Positions 25,133 through 38,700 of a stretch of DNA of 64,000 nucleotides are shown here, one piece after another. The DNA comes from Myoxocephalus aenaeus (lineage: Eukaryota > Chordata > Actinopteri > Perciformes > Cottidae). A program made the position numbers and the translations under genes. Numbering within the stretch: the stretch's first letter is position 1; every line of letters begins with the position of its first letter. The notes below the pieces were generated by a model that was not told the DNA's origin, did no database searches, and saw only the letters and a program-made list of their open reading frames with translations. The stretch covers positions 372,001-436,000 of the forward strand of contig JBAMJR010000170.1 of the NCBI GenBank assembly GCA_038501785.1, read 5' to 3'.

Positions 25133-26594
25133 AGACGAGCCGTTCGGGGCAGAGTCTCTGACCCGGAGCAGACGTGAAGCTGGTTGAGAGGCTTTCACGG
25201 GGTTTTGCTGTTGTTGTGGCGTAGGCTGCGGCCCACAGTAGCCTGTTCTATGTTCCCTTAATAAACACCCTGTAAGCCAGCTAACGTCTCGTAGCTTTCC
25301 TGACCCAGGGTCGCTACACTATGTAAGCTAGAGTTAGCTTACCATTCAACGACAAGCAACTTGAGGCCACATCTCCAGAATGTGCACCCAAGAGAATATG
25401 GCATAAAATGTGGAACTTCAGAGAAACAGCCCCGTCTGGATACGTATTTTGCACCGTCCGCCACAAGTTCGTTGTCTGCGGCACGACAGGAGGCCTGCAC
25501 GCAAACATTGATTTTGTTCGTATGCAAGGACATGAGGGCTTCAGGGAGTTCTGTGAAGCACTGGAACCGAGGAACCTTATCCCTGATCAGCACTCAGCAT
25601 GTGTTTATTGTTGCCGTACATTTAAACCGCTATGCGCGACCGACGGTGCAGGGGGGTGAACACCTAAACTGAAGAATTTTGTATTTACACATATATTCGA
25701 ATATGTTCGAATATATGTGTTTTTTTAAAGGGAGTATTCGAACATCATTTTTTTGCAATTTTGACAGCCCTACTTAGCTATTTCAGCTCTGCATCAGAGA
25801 ATGAGAGTGGTGTAGGGGAGTGTTATGGCTCTTGTCTCAGTGATTTAAGACATTTGGCTGTCTCTGGGTTAAAGACTGACTGACTCACTCTGCAGAAAAT
25901 CATATCGTCCAAAACCAAACGGTGCCAGGACATTTTTCGTTTTGTTTCAAACATAATCGAATTTGGGTTTTAAAACCAGTGTTATTTCTTGATAAAATAT
26001 AGTGATCTTCCCTTTTTTTTTGTCTGCGCTGTCTCAAGATGTTTGCACATCGTAAAACAAATAAAACTCTATTGGAATTTCTGTAATAAAGTAGGAAGAT
26101 TTTTCCTTTGGTTCTTATAAAGAGGGAATTAAGACTTAAGAAAATGGGCTTAAAGCTGGGTGTTTTGCAGCGCAACATAAAACCCAATAGAAGGCTAATC
26201 TTAAAATGCTGTTCATCAAAGATATCAATAACATGTAATTATACATACATTTGTAGCCAGACTATTTACATGTAACTAATTATCCTTTGCAAATCCTCTC
26301 TTAATTAAAATACTGTAGATAACCAGCGACAAAACATGCAACCGACAAGATAAACGGGACTCTCAACAGCTCTTCGCTTCATGCGTTCATTCCTAAATAC
26401 AATTACTGGCGCAGGGTTTCCATCATAAAAGATTCCTCACATGTTGCGTCCTCTCTTGTATTCATAGGATGTGACGCAGCGCTTCTGAACCTTCTCTGGC
26501 ATTGCAGAAAGCCGTTTCACTGGCAATACTGATTCGCTGTAATAACGGCTATTTTTAGCTTGTCATGACTCGAGCACCGCGCGCGAGCGTGTGC

Positions 26595-26658
<64 letters not shown>

Positions 26659-29600
26659 TTTGGCTGTGCTTGTGAGGACCTATTCCTAACAGTATAGCCT
26701 ACTATTCTTGTAAGGACATTTTGGATCGTGAGGATATTTAGGTCCCGGATATAATCTCCGGCCCAGTTCCAGGTTATATTAAGGCTAAGCTTTTGGTTTT
26801 AGGCATGCAGATCCGATGGTTAAGGTTTAAATGTTCTCACAGCAGAACCAACGTGTGTGTTTGTGTGTTTGTGTGTGGCGGCAAGGACATGGCCGATTGT
26901 GAGGGCGGTGTGCCTCAGTCTGCGATGTGACTGTGATTTATGTAATTTCAAGTCCAGGAAAACAGTGACAGGAATTTCAATTACCTCGTTAGTTAATTAA
27001 TGGATGAGGAGAAATCCTAAATAGATGAAATAGGAATAGATTGCAATGGAAGTTCAGTACGCCTGCTCTCAGTCGCCTATTTTTAGTGCTATATCCTGAA
27101 GGTGCAGATTAACATGATGGGCAGCTGGAGGAGGAGGTTTTCTTGCGGTGCATTGCATCAATATAATACATTTTACCAATTGTTTTGATCTTGCAGCCGA
27201 ATGGGAAGGAAACTGACCTTGACTGAGTCAGCAGCACGAGCAAATATATTCTATCTAACACTTTGTAACATGTTATCTTATCTAAACACCACTTAGGTAA
27301 CTCAATATTTAATGAAATTATTGGCTTTCCTTGTCCAATAAAACGCTGTAAACTAGCTGCCCATCACCAAACAGCAGACAGTTGATCATTTAACTGCGAA
27401 AGAGGTATTTTTTTTAAGTTGGTGGAGATTTACCTTCCACTACATGTATATGTACAATATATATTACTATATTTCTCTTGCAGATGTTATAATCCTATGT
27501 TCCGCTGTTTGTCAACTCTATAAAGAAGGTCATTTGTATCAAAACCGCTCCAAAGAAATGCAGCCAATTTCTAACCCGCCGACTGCAACCCTATATTTTC
27601 CTAAGCAATAGTATATTTGGCAAGTAAGGAACACTGCAGCAGCGTGCATTATAGTGAGCATCATTTTCTTATGCTAATTGGAAGGCTGCAGCCCTCCCCT
27701 CTGCAGCTCCTTCCACAAGGTCATGTATTAAGTACACTCACAGGCTGGATCCCGAGCATCAATGCAGCAGCCGGCTCTCCAGCCAGCGAGAGGAAACGCA
27801 TTCATCACACACGGACACAGGAAATGCTAATAATTCACTCTGTTCTCGGTAAAAGTGTATGCTTGACATTTCAATTGTCTGTGGCCCCTCTGACAGATGT
27901 GTGAGAAGGAGCCTGGCACACACTCATCTGAAGCATTTAATGACTGTGATTCATGCTTTTTCATGATTCATTGTGTAGGACTAAGAGACTAAGATACTTC
28001 CTCTTATTAGTACCATGAGGAGCAATGCTGCGTTGAGAGTTTTTGTGTTTTCAGAGGTTTGTAGGATAGGGAGTGACAAGCAGACACACACTCGTACACA
28101 CAGCAGATGTAGAGCACCAGAGGCTGTCGGATTATTATTTTCTGCACAGCCTCACTGTGGCTAAAGCTTAAGGGCATTTCAGCAGGTTTTTAATATGTGG
28201 GATGTGATAACTCCCCAAAACCTGCGAGAACTGCGGTATAAAATGTTAGAACTGTGTGGGTTTGATGTATTCTTTTTTGGGGTCGAACTCACTGTTCACT
28301 AAATACATTGATATCCAATGAGAACAAGATGAGCGTGGAAAGAATATTAAACATTGCCAAATATGTTCATGGCACTATACACTGAATACACAATATGATG
28401 CTACATATCATGTGTTGACCGCAAACAGTGAATGTTAAGTTAATCAGATGATATTTGTCACATGAAGTTGACTGCCTGTTGCTAAAAGTCGAACAATACC
28501 CTAAAATTGCAAAGTAAATGCAAAGTATCTGACTTCTGGATGGGGTTGAAGCCTTGAGTTTGTCATTGTGGCCATTGGCCGCCGCCATAATTGTTTTTTG
28601 GTACCAGAAGTGACACGAGAGGGCGGAGCTAAGTACAACCAAACATGGTATAGGCCATTTTTAGGTGACTGAAATGTACACTTTATACCATCATTTACTA
28701 ACTTAACATTAGATTGTATTGAAGAAGACTTGAAACTAGCAATTGAAATCATAAACTCATGTTTCTAATGTTGACTGAGGTAAAATCAGGTCATTTTCTC
28801 ATCGACTTCAATCTGACTGCTTGCCCTCTGCTGACTATGAGAGAGAATAAATATTTAAGCCACCTGCTCATTGGCTTCACTTTTCAGAAGTGTGGACATG
28901 TTAGAAATGCCTACCAAATTTCACACATCTTCATGAAATGAAAAGGTGGGGGCTTTTACTTTGAAATCTGTTAGGAGGGCTCCATTGAGCCAATTTGCCA
29001 CACACACAGAAGGCCAAGACCCATATCAGATATCTAAAAAACCCAAACAACACACACACACACACACACACAAGGAGGACATGTGAAAAACAATAATATC
29101 AAAGTCACATTCTCCACACCCAGAGGGCTTATACACGCCGCCTCTGTCACACGTTCGCCGTGTCACACATCCATCATCCCGGCTGGGGGTCGCTTGATGC
29201 CGCAAGTAGCAGCAGCTCTATCTGGAGGAGGCCTGCAGAGAGAGGGAGTGTAAGAACCAGACTGAAAGAGAGCACAACCTCAGCAGCGGGGGGGTTTCAA
29301 AGACTTGTCGCTGCTCGCAGCCGGACAGCAGCAGAGCCAGGCTGCGATATGGGAGATGTTTGACAACTGTAGCGCATATCTGTTGTCCCCTGCTACGCTA
29401 ACGTAGCCGGACACTAGCTGAAGCGGATATGAGTCTACCACCTCACCTACTCCCCAGCAAGAAAGACAATAAGTGCTCTTCCCAAAAATGTCACCTAACT
29501 ATTCTTTAAAGGTCACGAGGACTTTGAAAGGCACACGATTGACCATGCACAAGCATATAGGTGTAGAATAGGTGAGTTTTATCGTTGTTCAATGTTTAAA

Positions 29601-30510
29601 ACGATGACTATGCATGTTTGATGAAAAACAACTCTCTTGCTTGCGCAATATATATATATAGAAGAATTCTTCTATATATAAGGCTCAGTGACTGTTCTTG
29701 ACTCTACAAGATATTCTTACTTACTTACTTCAACGTAGTGTCTGTTCAATTGTAGAAGAATATTGAAAATAATTGGACAAACTGAAAGCTAGAAGCTGAT
29801 TTGAGAGTGTAGGGACATTGACTGAAATACTCATACACGTATTCACGAATGCAAAAGCACATGTTTCCCGATCTGAATACACACACACACACACACACTC
29901 AGATCCCCCACCAATCCCAGTAAACATTTGCAAAATGTCAGGTCACACATTCGCACGACTCATTATGCATTTTCAAATCTGGGTACATATTCACAAATCT
30001 GAGCACACACTGCATTCATCAGGGGAAGCGTTTGCCGAACGAAAGGCCCGCATTTATTTTCTTTTTTAGACTTCAGAAATCATATGATCCCCTACAGTGT
30101 TGCATATTACATAATTAGAATGAGTGAAACCTAAATAGATAAAGGAAATAGAGGAATACGTCAGGGGAAAAAGAAGATTTTTTTAAAACTACACCAGTGT
30201 TTAATGTTTAATCAGTAAAACAAACAAAAAAACATGTTTGTTTTGTTTAAAAGCTCTGCATGAATAAGTGAATAACTGATATTGTTGTAGCAACGAACTG
30301 ATTGGTGTTAATTATGCGTGATGGTGTGTCCCACATCAGGAGAATCCAGCTTCAGCTCCGCGGGGGTTCACGACGGCAGCGCGTTCAGCCGGATATTTCA
30401 GATCCTTTACAGGAACGAGGAGATTACGGTGAACGACTGTATGATCTTCAAAGTCCATCTGCTGTTAGACGGAGAAAGGGTGAGTCATGCTGTTGACATT
30501 TTCTGTACAC

Positions 30511-30580
<70 letters not shown>

Positions 30581-33500
30581 CCTGTTGAGAAAGAAAATGG
30601 GGAATGGCATTTGGCTGCTTGCTATTCATCAGTAGCCTCGCTGTAAAACGCATGACAGATAATTACTGTAAGAACAGCTGTATGATAGTTGGATTAAATG
30701 TCCGGTAATGAATGGGGTGTTATCCTCCACTGTCGCCTCTTACACAAGTTTCTGGTCCCCACTCATACCATCTGACACAAACAACAGAGATTTAAGCAAG
30801 TTAATGGAAGCAGACATCTAACATAACAATGTAATGAAGTTATATAATCATGCTGAATAATAAAAGAGTAATAATGTTTTTGTTCAATAGTCTTCTATTG
30901 TTGCCAGCTTGCTGAATATTTTGTACATTGCTCAGTATTTAGCAGAACAGATACATATAGACAGATGTATTTCAAACAATACAGCTGTTGACAAAGGCGG
31001 CTTAATAGCGTTTGGGTTCACGTTCAGGTGCGTGTATAATTTGCTTCAATCCTCGTCAATTTTCTCTCAGTTTACACAAACTACAGTGATTGTGTTCACC
31101 CGTAGAGTGAGGTTTCCTTGGCACGGCTTGATTATTTTAGAAGTCTGGAAAAAACAGGTTTACCAGGATAAAAAATAAGTTCTTTTCTCATCTTGCAACC
31201 CCCTCAGATTTATCTTTCAAGCTTTTGGCGAGGGTTTAGAGTCTGACCCCCAGAATGAAACTATTGATTGTTGTGCCTCACAAACCTCCCGTAGTACAGG
31301 GCAGAAAGTGTTTCAAATATAGGCTCAAGCTAATTGATGATCAGTTGGTGAGCCCTTCACACCAAGTGAAGCCCACCAGCCTTAAATAAATGTTCCTTTC
31401 TTTGGTGTATCCACTTGCAGTTGTGTTTTTTAAACCAGAGAAAATGGTGAAATGATGGTTGTTAATTTTTACTCCTTTAACACAAAATAGTGCTTCGGGC
31501 CCCAAGAGGGCTAAGTCTGGCCCCGACGACCCAAAATAAATCATATTAATTCTATAATTCTACAGCTCTGTCTCTGAAGCTAAGTTGAGATAAAGTTAAT
31601 CTCCTTTTTGAAAATTCCAGTCACAGAAACAGCATGAGGAATATTGAGTTCAACAACTTCCCATTTGGAATGAATGTGCTTTAATTGACAGACAAATGTA
31701 AATTGCCTCCGCCCCAGACTGCTCCCATGTTCCGTGGAAATGATCGGGCGTGTAAACCTGCCAGACAGTTATTGATGTACTGTCCTTTACGGTTCCACCG
31801 TGGACGCGACCCCAAATAGCCGCTCTGCCGTTTTTGTTGTTGTTGGGAGCCACCGGGGCTCAAATTGATCAGCTGTGACAGGCCGGAGGCCGGGATGTGG
31901 GGGAGTCAAGACGGCCCCGGCTGGAAGCTAATCATCCATGTGATAGCCGTAGCTCAAGCCATGACATTACCCGCCACCGTCGCTCAGCTGCTCTCTGACG
32001 CGTCCGCGGTACGGATGCCTCGATCACTGTGGCGAGATCCCCGCTCCACTCAGAATGTGGATATTCTGTCTCACATGACTGCCCGATTCTAATTTTAGAA
32101 GATTTCATTAAACATAGACATCCACGTGGAGGTGTGGAGACGGAGGGAGCTTTAAGGCATATCAGATTTCAGCCGTAAGCTCTCCCGAAGGCTCCCGACT
32201 CATTAACCTTCCGGAGGTTATCTGCCGCTCACAGCCACAGATAGCGCGGACCAAAAATAGCCCCTCTGTCCTCCTGTGCACACCGCATGTACGCCTGATT
32301 AATCAGAGCATCGATAAAGGACGAGACTGCAAAGATTTGTATGTTTGCTGTACGGTGTGTGCATGCACTTTAAAAAAAAAAGATGGAGAGGAAATACTGT
32401 TATTATAATTAGCAACACTGCCCTTTAATCTGCAGAAGACTCAATTCACGGCACCGCCTTTGTAGTTTGCTCATACCTTTTGCTTTTCCACTTTGTTCTT
32501 CAAATTCAAATAAGGTGCCCTGTATTTCCATAAACTATGGTATTCTATGGCTCTTTGAACATGAGAGTGATTCATCTCTGTTCAACTTACATCAGGTTGC
32601 AGATCACACAGAGAAGATAAAACGTAAGAACTAAATCAGCATTGCAAACGAGGCCGGTCGCATTAGGCTCTAAGCCAAATGGCAGTATTCATCTTCACTA
32701 TGCTGTGTATAGTGTAAATGTCCATCATATGGGATCACTTGTCTTCTTCATTGACTCGTGTTTGACATACACATGACTGAGGAAAAACCTGAGTAAATGA
32801 GTTTCGAAACAAATACATGTAGATGCTACTGTGCAGGTCACAAAGGCTCACTGACTTGTTTGGTGTGTATAAAGATGGTGTGAATCATATGCCATGGCCT
32901 TCGCAGTCACCAGATCCCTTCCCGATTGAACACACATGGGAGATTTTGGATGTTGCACCACCACAACATGATTGTTGGAGGAACATGATCAGATATAGTG
33001 ATCTTATCAATGTCCGGTCCTCTCGAATGAATCCAATCCCCACGTTTGCTTCTCGCCTAGTGTATTCTGTCGTATGCAATATGTGCTCCAGTGAAGACAA
33101 AAAGAAAACAAATTAAGACTTCAAATCTAGCAAAATTCATAGGAGAGACCTGCTCACAAATAACAAGTGTACAAAACTGCATTCAAGCTAAAACAAGACG
33201 TAGCTTTGTATCAGTGCGTGTCTCGTTTTCATGACAATTTAAGTATTTTTCCACGTGGTATTTTCATGATTTTGTCACCCCCTCCTCCATGTCACCTCCT
33301 ATAATGTTCATGCATTAACAACTTGTTATGTGTTGCAGCTGGAGGAAGCCTTGAGTGAGGTGGACTTTCAGCTGAAGCTGGACCTTCATTTCACCGACAA
33401 TGAGCAACAGTAGGTTTTTGAGCAATTTGGGAACGTGTGTTTGTGTGTGTTTGAGGGGAAGAGAACACTAGACTTTTCCCTTGTGCAGCTTTTTATGCAC

Positions 33501-35699
33501 GAGTGAGAATGCAAACTAGGCACGAATAAGGGCTATTATGCCCTTTGGCTCATAGCCATCTCTTTAAGCACCTGATCACAACTTCTGTGCTGGCAAAACA
33601 CAATTACTGGGATTTGTTCGTCGGCTCGGGACAAATAGAAGGAGAAATAAGTTTGCTTTAGCATGTGGCAAAAGGCACTATTTTTGGGGGAAACTGCCTA
33701 TTTATTGGCCTGCAGCTGCACATTAGTGATAAGTATTGTCGAGTGTTTGTGTTCAAACTGTTAATTCAGCATTTTTGTCATAGTTGTGTGAGTATAGTAC
33801 TTGTCAACGCTACACAGGACAGGAGTTATGGAGCTCCTTGTGTAATAGCATTAACACAAGCTGCTCTCGTTGAGTCTGTATAACTATTGAATGTCTACGA
33901 GGTCTCCGTTAAAATTCCAGTCAAGATTCAGACTCTTTCTCTCAGACTATTTATTTTATAGCTGCAGGGAAAATATAGGCTACAGGTCCTTAATGAAAAT
34001 GTTAGATTATTGGTGAGCAGCAGTCCTCGTTCTCAGACACCGTTTAAAGAGTCTGGCAAAAGGCTCAGGAGAAAAAGATATTAGCATTCATTTTTAGTAT
34101 ATGCAATACAATCTGCATCAGCATTGTAATACAGATTAACTGATTTTTATTTTCATTTTGATACATCAGTCTTTACATATTGTTTAGTTGTACCAACTAA
34201 TATGTTGTTGCTGTGTATTGTCAGACATGTTGGACTGGAGTGAGCACTAAAGATGGGAAAAAATACCCAAAACAATAATTCTGCAGATTGAAATGGTATA
34301 CACAAATATTTGTCATTTGTGTGTGAGTGTAACTTTTGTCTCTCTTCTCCCATTCCCCAGGCTGGCAGAGATAGCGACCGTCCCGTTGATCAGCAGTCGG
34401 ACCCTCAGCCTCCACTTCCACCCGCGGAGAGGCCTCCACCACCACGTCCCTGTCATGTTTGACTACTTCCACCTGTCCGTCATTTCTGTCTCCATACATG
34501 CTTCACTGGTTGCCTTACATCAGCCGCTAATCAGGTAGAGTTCACTCAAACATTTGCATTTAACAGTCCTTGAATTCACACAAAGCAGAAAGACCCTTCT
34601 GGTGTCTGATCTCCGGACCTCAGACGATCATGTCTTCCAAAAACACGGTTGCTATGCCGGTCAAGCTTTCCAATCTGACGCGGCACATATCCAGTTTAGA
34701 ACGACGATAGTGCCAGATTTACGACTTAAAATGTTTTGTTGGGTCCTCAATTTCAGAGAGAGGGAGACAAAAGCAGCTTTTCATTTCTAGTCTATGGTGA
34801 CGGCTGAAATGGCTTGCAGATTGTAGCCTATCAACTGTAGTTAGCTAGCTAATTAAGCTAGCGTTAGCTCTACGAGTTGAAAAAACAACAACTCTTGGCT
34901 GAATTTGTTATCTTTCTAAGTGACTCATTTACATTTGAACCTGTATTGCTTGTGTAATATTGCTGACGTTGTTGGACTTGTAAAGAGCAGTCGAGTTAGC
35001 CTAAACTTTGATATCAACCCGGACAGTCTCCCACACAGTGGAGAAATATTACATTATTTTTTAAACTGTGGCAGTTGCAAAAAAAAAGTAACCTTGTTAG
35101 TTCATAATGACAAGCACGCTGGCCTTGGAAGTAATGCTCGGTTAGGTAGTAAGCTAGTTACCCGGACATACGAACAATAACAGCTAACGTTAGAGCAGAT
35201 AAACGCTGTTAAACCCACTCCTTACACTTCTGCATCATAACTTTTGGTAAAGTCAAAACCTTCCAAACCTTTTAAATGCTTAAATGAACACAACTTCAAC
35301 TCATGAAGAAATCTAAAACTTGACAAGCCTGCCATGCATAGCTTGGGTCACTAAGCCATGACTGGACAACTGCATCATTTCAGCTAATGGTCAATAGGAA
35401 ATTCAGTATTGAACTGTAGAGCTGGTCACACTGGAAAGTAGAATTTGAGAGTGAAAACAATAATTGCAACTGTATCTATAATATCAACAGAAGAACTCAT
35501 GTGAATGAACCGCTATAACATATATTTCCTCTTCCCTATTCGTTTTGGCATTCGCAATTAAAAGTGTATCCGTTAGCTGGATAGATTTCCAAACACTTAT
35601 CTGATGAATTCAGCCGCCAATATCATGAACTCAGTTTTTAAGCCATGCATTACATAGATTACTGCGGCACCTGATTGATTGGAACAGTAGCAGTCCAGG

Positions 35700-35740
<41 letters not shown>

Positions 35741-38700
35741 ACACGCTCACGGTTTGTCCCTGCATGTGTCCTGGCTTTTCTCTCTGCAGCTTTGCACGTA
35801 CAGGGAAGGGCTCTTGGCTGGGGAAGGGCTCGCCGGAGAGCCCGAGCGACCCATCTGCCATGTCGGTAGAGAACCTTGTGTTCGGCGCTGGCTACTGCAA
35901 GCCTGTCACCTCTGAGGTATGTCAACCTTTAGCAGTTCAGCTGTGCTCAAATCGAAAGTCATAGGCAGCCAAAGACGGTTTTGTCCCACAAAGCTGAAAA
36001 CAGCCCGATAATGAGCCAGTCTCTGTTCTGCTGGTTGTTCCCTTTTTTTTTTTGTGAGCATGTAGCTAAATGCCAAGCGATGACGTACACGTGATCTCGG
36101 TTTCGGGACAGAGGCCGATGGATTTAGTTGTGATTTGTTTTGGCGTGTCACCCAGAAGCAACAGGATTCAGCCCAAGAGCTGAGCAGGGAGTCGTTCTGG
36201 TCTGGATTACTGATCCTGGACCTGTCTGTGCCTCAAAGTATGTCATTTGTTGGGGCTCCGTGCAGTCTTAAGGCTGAAAGAGCAGAGGCCAACACAGACA
36301 TTATTACTTCGCTGCACCGTGGCCTTTTAATAATATCTGATTAACCCACCTGCCCAGGCATGCAGGCTCCAGGCTTGGCATCTGGAAGTGTTAGCAGCTC
36401 TCACTGGAAATGCCTTTGTGCCCATTTACAGGCCAAGTTAAGCTTCACAATTGCATGATGACAGAAGTGATGATGGAATTACTGTTATCGTAATTATTAA
36501 TCACGATTTTACAGTATGCGTCTAACTTTATAGGGACTAAACTATTTCATGACCCTTGAACCACCTACATACAGTTATATTAAGCTACGCTAACGTCTCT
36601 GGCTCTGCCTTCATATGTGGCATACAGACGTGGTATCATCTCAAAATATAATAACATCTTTGAGTCAAATGTATTTCATCATCTTCCCAGAGTCAACGTG
36701 CTATACTCAAAACCTTCTCATAATGTACATGTTTTATGGCCTTGGGACACAGCTGTGGTCTACGTGGTCTACCACTTATATTTGGACTATTTCCTGGACC
36801 GCATGTCATTTTGCACAATTTTCATTTTCTTTTCTTGATGGAGTCATTATCTCTAGTTTTCTCTCGTGTTTGCCAATTATTCCAACTTGTGTACAGCTGT
36901 AAAACAGTCGGTTCCATTTTTTTTTCCATCCTTTTACAACATGCATCTCTCAGGTCCCTGTGGACGCCACAGTCTACACTGTAAACCCTAATGAGCGCCA
37001 TGCCCCCGACCCAACACACCTCCTGGTTTTTACTCCCACCCCTAGCTGGGCACTTTAATAAGCTCTCCGTTTAGCCAAGCAGGGGGCCTTCGTTTGATCA
37101 CAGTAATGAGTTCTGCTCACAAGCGCCACGTACTTCATAGCTGCAGGTGAAATCTACACAGAATGCCGCCTCCTCCTTTACCTTTATTTATTTAGAGCAT
37201 TTTACCTGCGGCGACACTATGCTTTCAGCACTTTCCCTCTTAACACCGCAGCATTTCCCTTAAGTGTTATGTTGTTATTTCTGGGCAAAACTAAATCACA
37301 TGTTGTAGACGTGCATTGATATATGCTGTTACATCTCTAAAGGAAGGACAAAGTTCCTTCTGTGGCAGGAAAGGATGTATTAAGAGGAAAATGATACTGT
37401 TAGAAGTGAAACGCCTGAGAATCTTGGATGTTATTGGTGTAAATAAATCATGTTTCTGAAGATGAACACACATAAATCGCGAAATATGCAATCTGTGTGT
37501 CTAAAAACACTGATGCTGAGTGGAAAAGTTGCAGAAAAACAAAATCAGAAATTCTCATGTCAGGTGACATACACACTAAAGCACATCCGAGACATTTTCA
37601 GCGCAGGGAGAAACTATGATTTTGGAATAATTACTAGTTCATACTGAAAAATAGCTATTTTTCACGACCCCTCGCTCGCAGCAGACTGATCCAGGCAGGC
37701 CTCTATAAAGGGTAAGAAGAATTATGAAAGTAAACATACAGATGTTCCTTCCTGGTTCTGCTATACCGCACTGCTGCAATTACAGAGCGCACCCAGGTTA
37801 TGATGATAGGGCCGGAGACTTTACTCGCTAGGGGCAAATAGCAGCACATCCCCATGTTACTCAAGCGTCACACGCCTTTCAAAGCTCTGAGCCGCTCTGG
37901 CGCTGCCGAAACATCCCAGCCATGAGGATGTGATGCCTTGGAGCAGACCAGGCCGGGGACCAGTGGACGAGGGCGGCATGCGAGGCTCTCCGGCTCAATG
38001 TGATGGCGGCTGATGTGTGCAGGGGTAGCTGTTTGGGTGGCAGCCCATTAGACCTTATGGAAGAGACATTAGAGACATTAGAGACTATCAAGGCCTTGGT
38101 GATTTAGCCCAGTGTTACATTCCACGCATATTGAAAAGTGCAGTGGTGGAATTCACTGAATACTTCTACGGCGCTGTTAGAGAGCCATCTACTGGAAACA
38201 CGGTCCTTATTACAGCTCATAATTAGCCAGCTCTCAAAAAGCAGCGGGGACTATGCAGGATTATTTTCCTCGTCTTTTTCATGAAATGTTACTCATCAAG
38301 CTGCTTCCTTTCTTTTAGCTTTGTACCTCATGGCATTGTCGAATGATATATTCTATGGTTTTAGCTCAACTGATTACATTCTCAGTTTTTACACACGTGT
38401 CAGTTTGTATTCACTAGGCTATTTGTTTCTTTTTATTCATCAAGCCAAACATTGGCGCCTTGAATTCTGTGTCAACTCCCTGGACTCTTTTAAAGGTCGT
38501 AACGAGGAAGCGTTACATCCCCCCGAGGCCACATGCGGTTATTGATCTGCTTTTACAGCTCGCAGCACGCTGTGTTTAGGGTCCATTTGTCTCTGACATC
38601 CTATTTGATCTTCCAGGTAATTATCTTATTCGTTCCCATTCAGAAACCCGCTCCTTTTTATCACAAGGTCAGCGACAAGCCTGCGTAACCGTTGCAGCTG

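Larger units (their letters stand above)
24920..25772 (+). mobile_element. hAT element with perfect 8-bp duplication (853 bp)
   Basis: Inverted ends TAGGGCTGTCAA (24920-24931) and TTGACAGCCCTA (25761-25772) are flanked by CTTAGCTA on both sides (24912-24919 and 25773-25780). TATTCGAA motifs crowd both subterminal regions. The interior holds a (TG)n tract and a decayed transposase 5' part. An interior deletion has removed the rest of the transposase. Confidence 0.9.
22958..30339 (+). other. fam135b intron 3
   Basis: The largest intron after the first coding exon (7.4 kb). It holds a degenerate TTTTGCAGTC-type array (23080-23390), a TA-flanked element (23902-24677), a hAT element (24920-25772), long (GT)n and (CA)n tracts, a fish repeat near 28530-28905 and a 28-bp palindrome at 29653. 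No gene was seen. Confidence 0.6.
30480..33338 (+). other. fam135b intron 4
   Basis: 2.9 kb. Apart from the CA tract it holds a GC-richer, unique-looking block at 31680-32340 and a decayed Tc1-type transposase fragment near 32868-32975. Confidence 0.6.

Noticed and set aside
25314..25672. Host ZBED-like gene on the plus strand at 25361-25659
   Set aside because: It lies within hAT ends with an 8-bp target duplication, is frameshifted and lacks most of the domain, so it is a transposon fossil.
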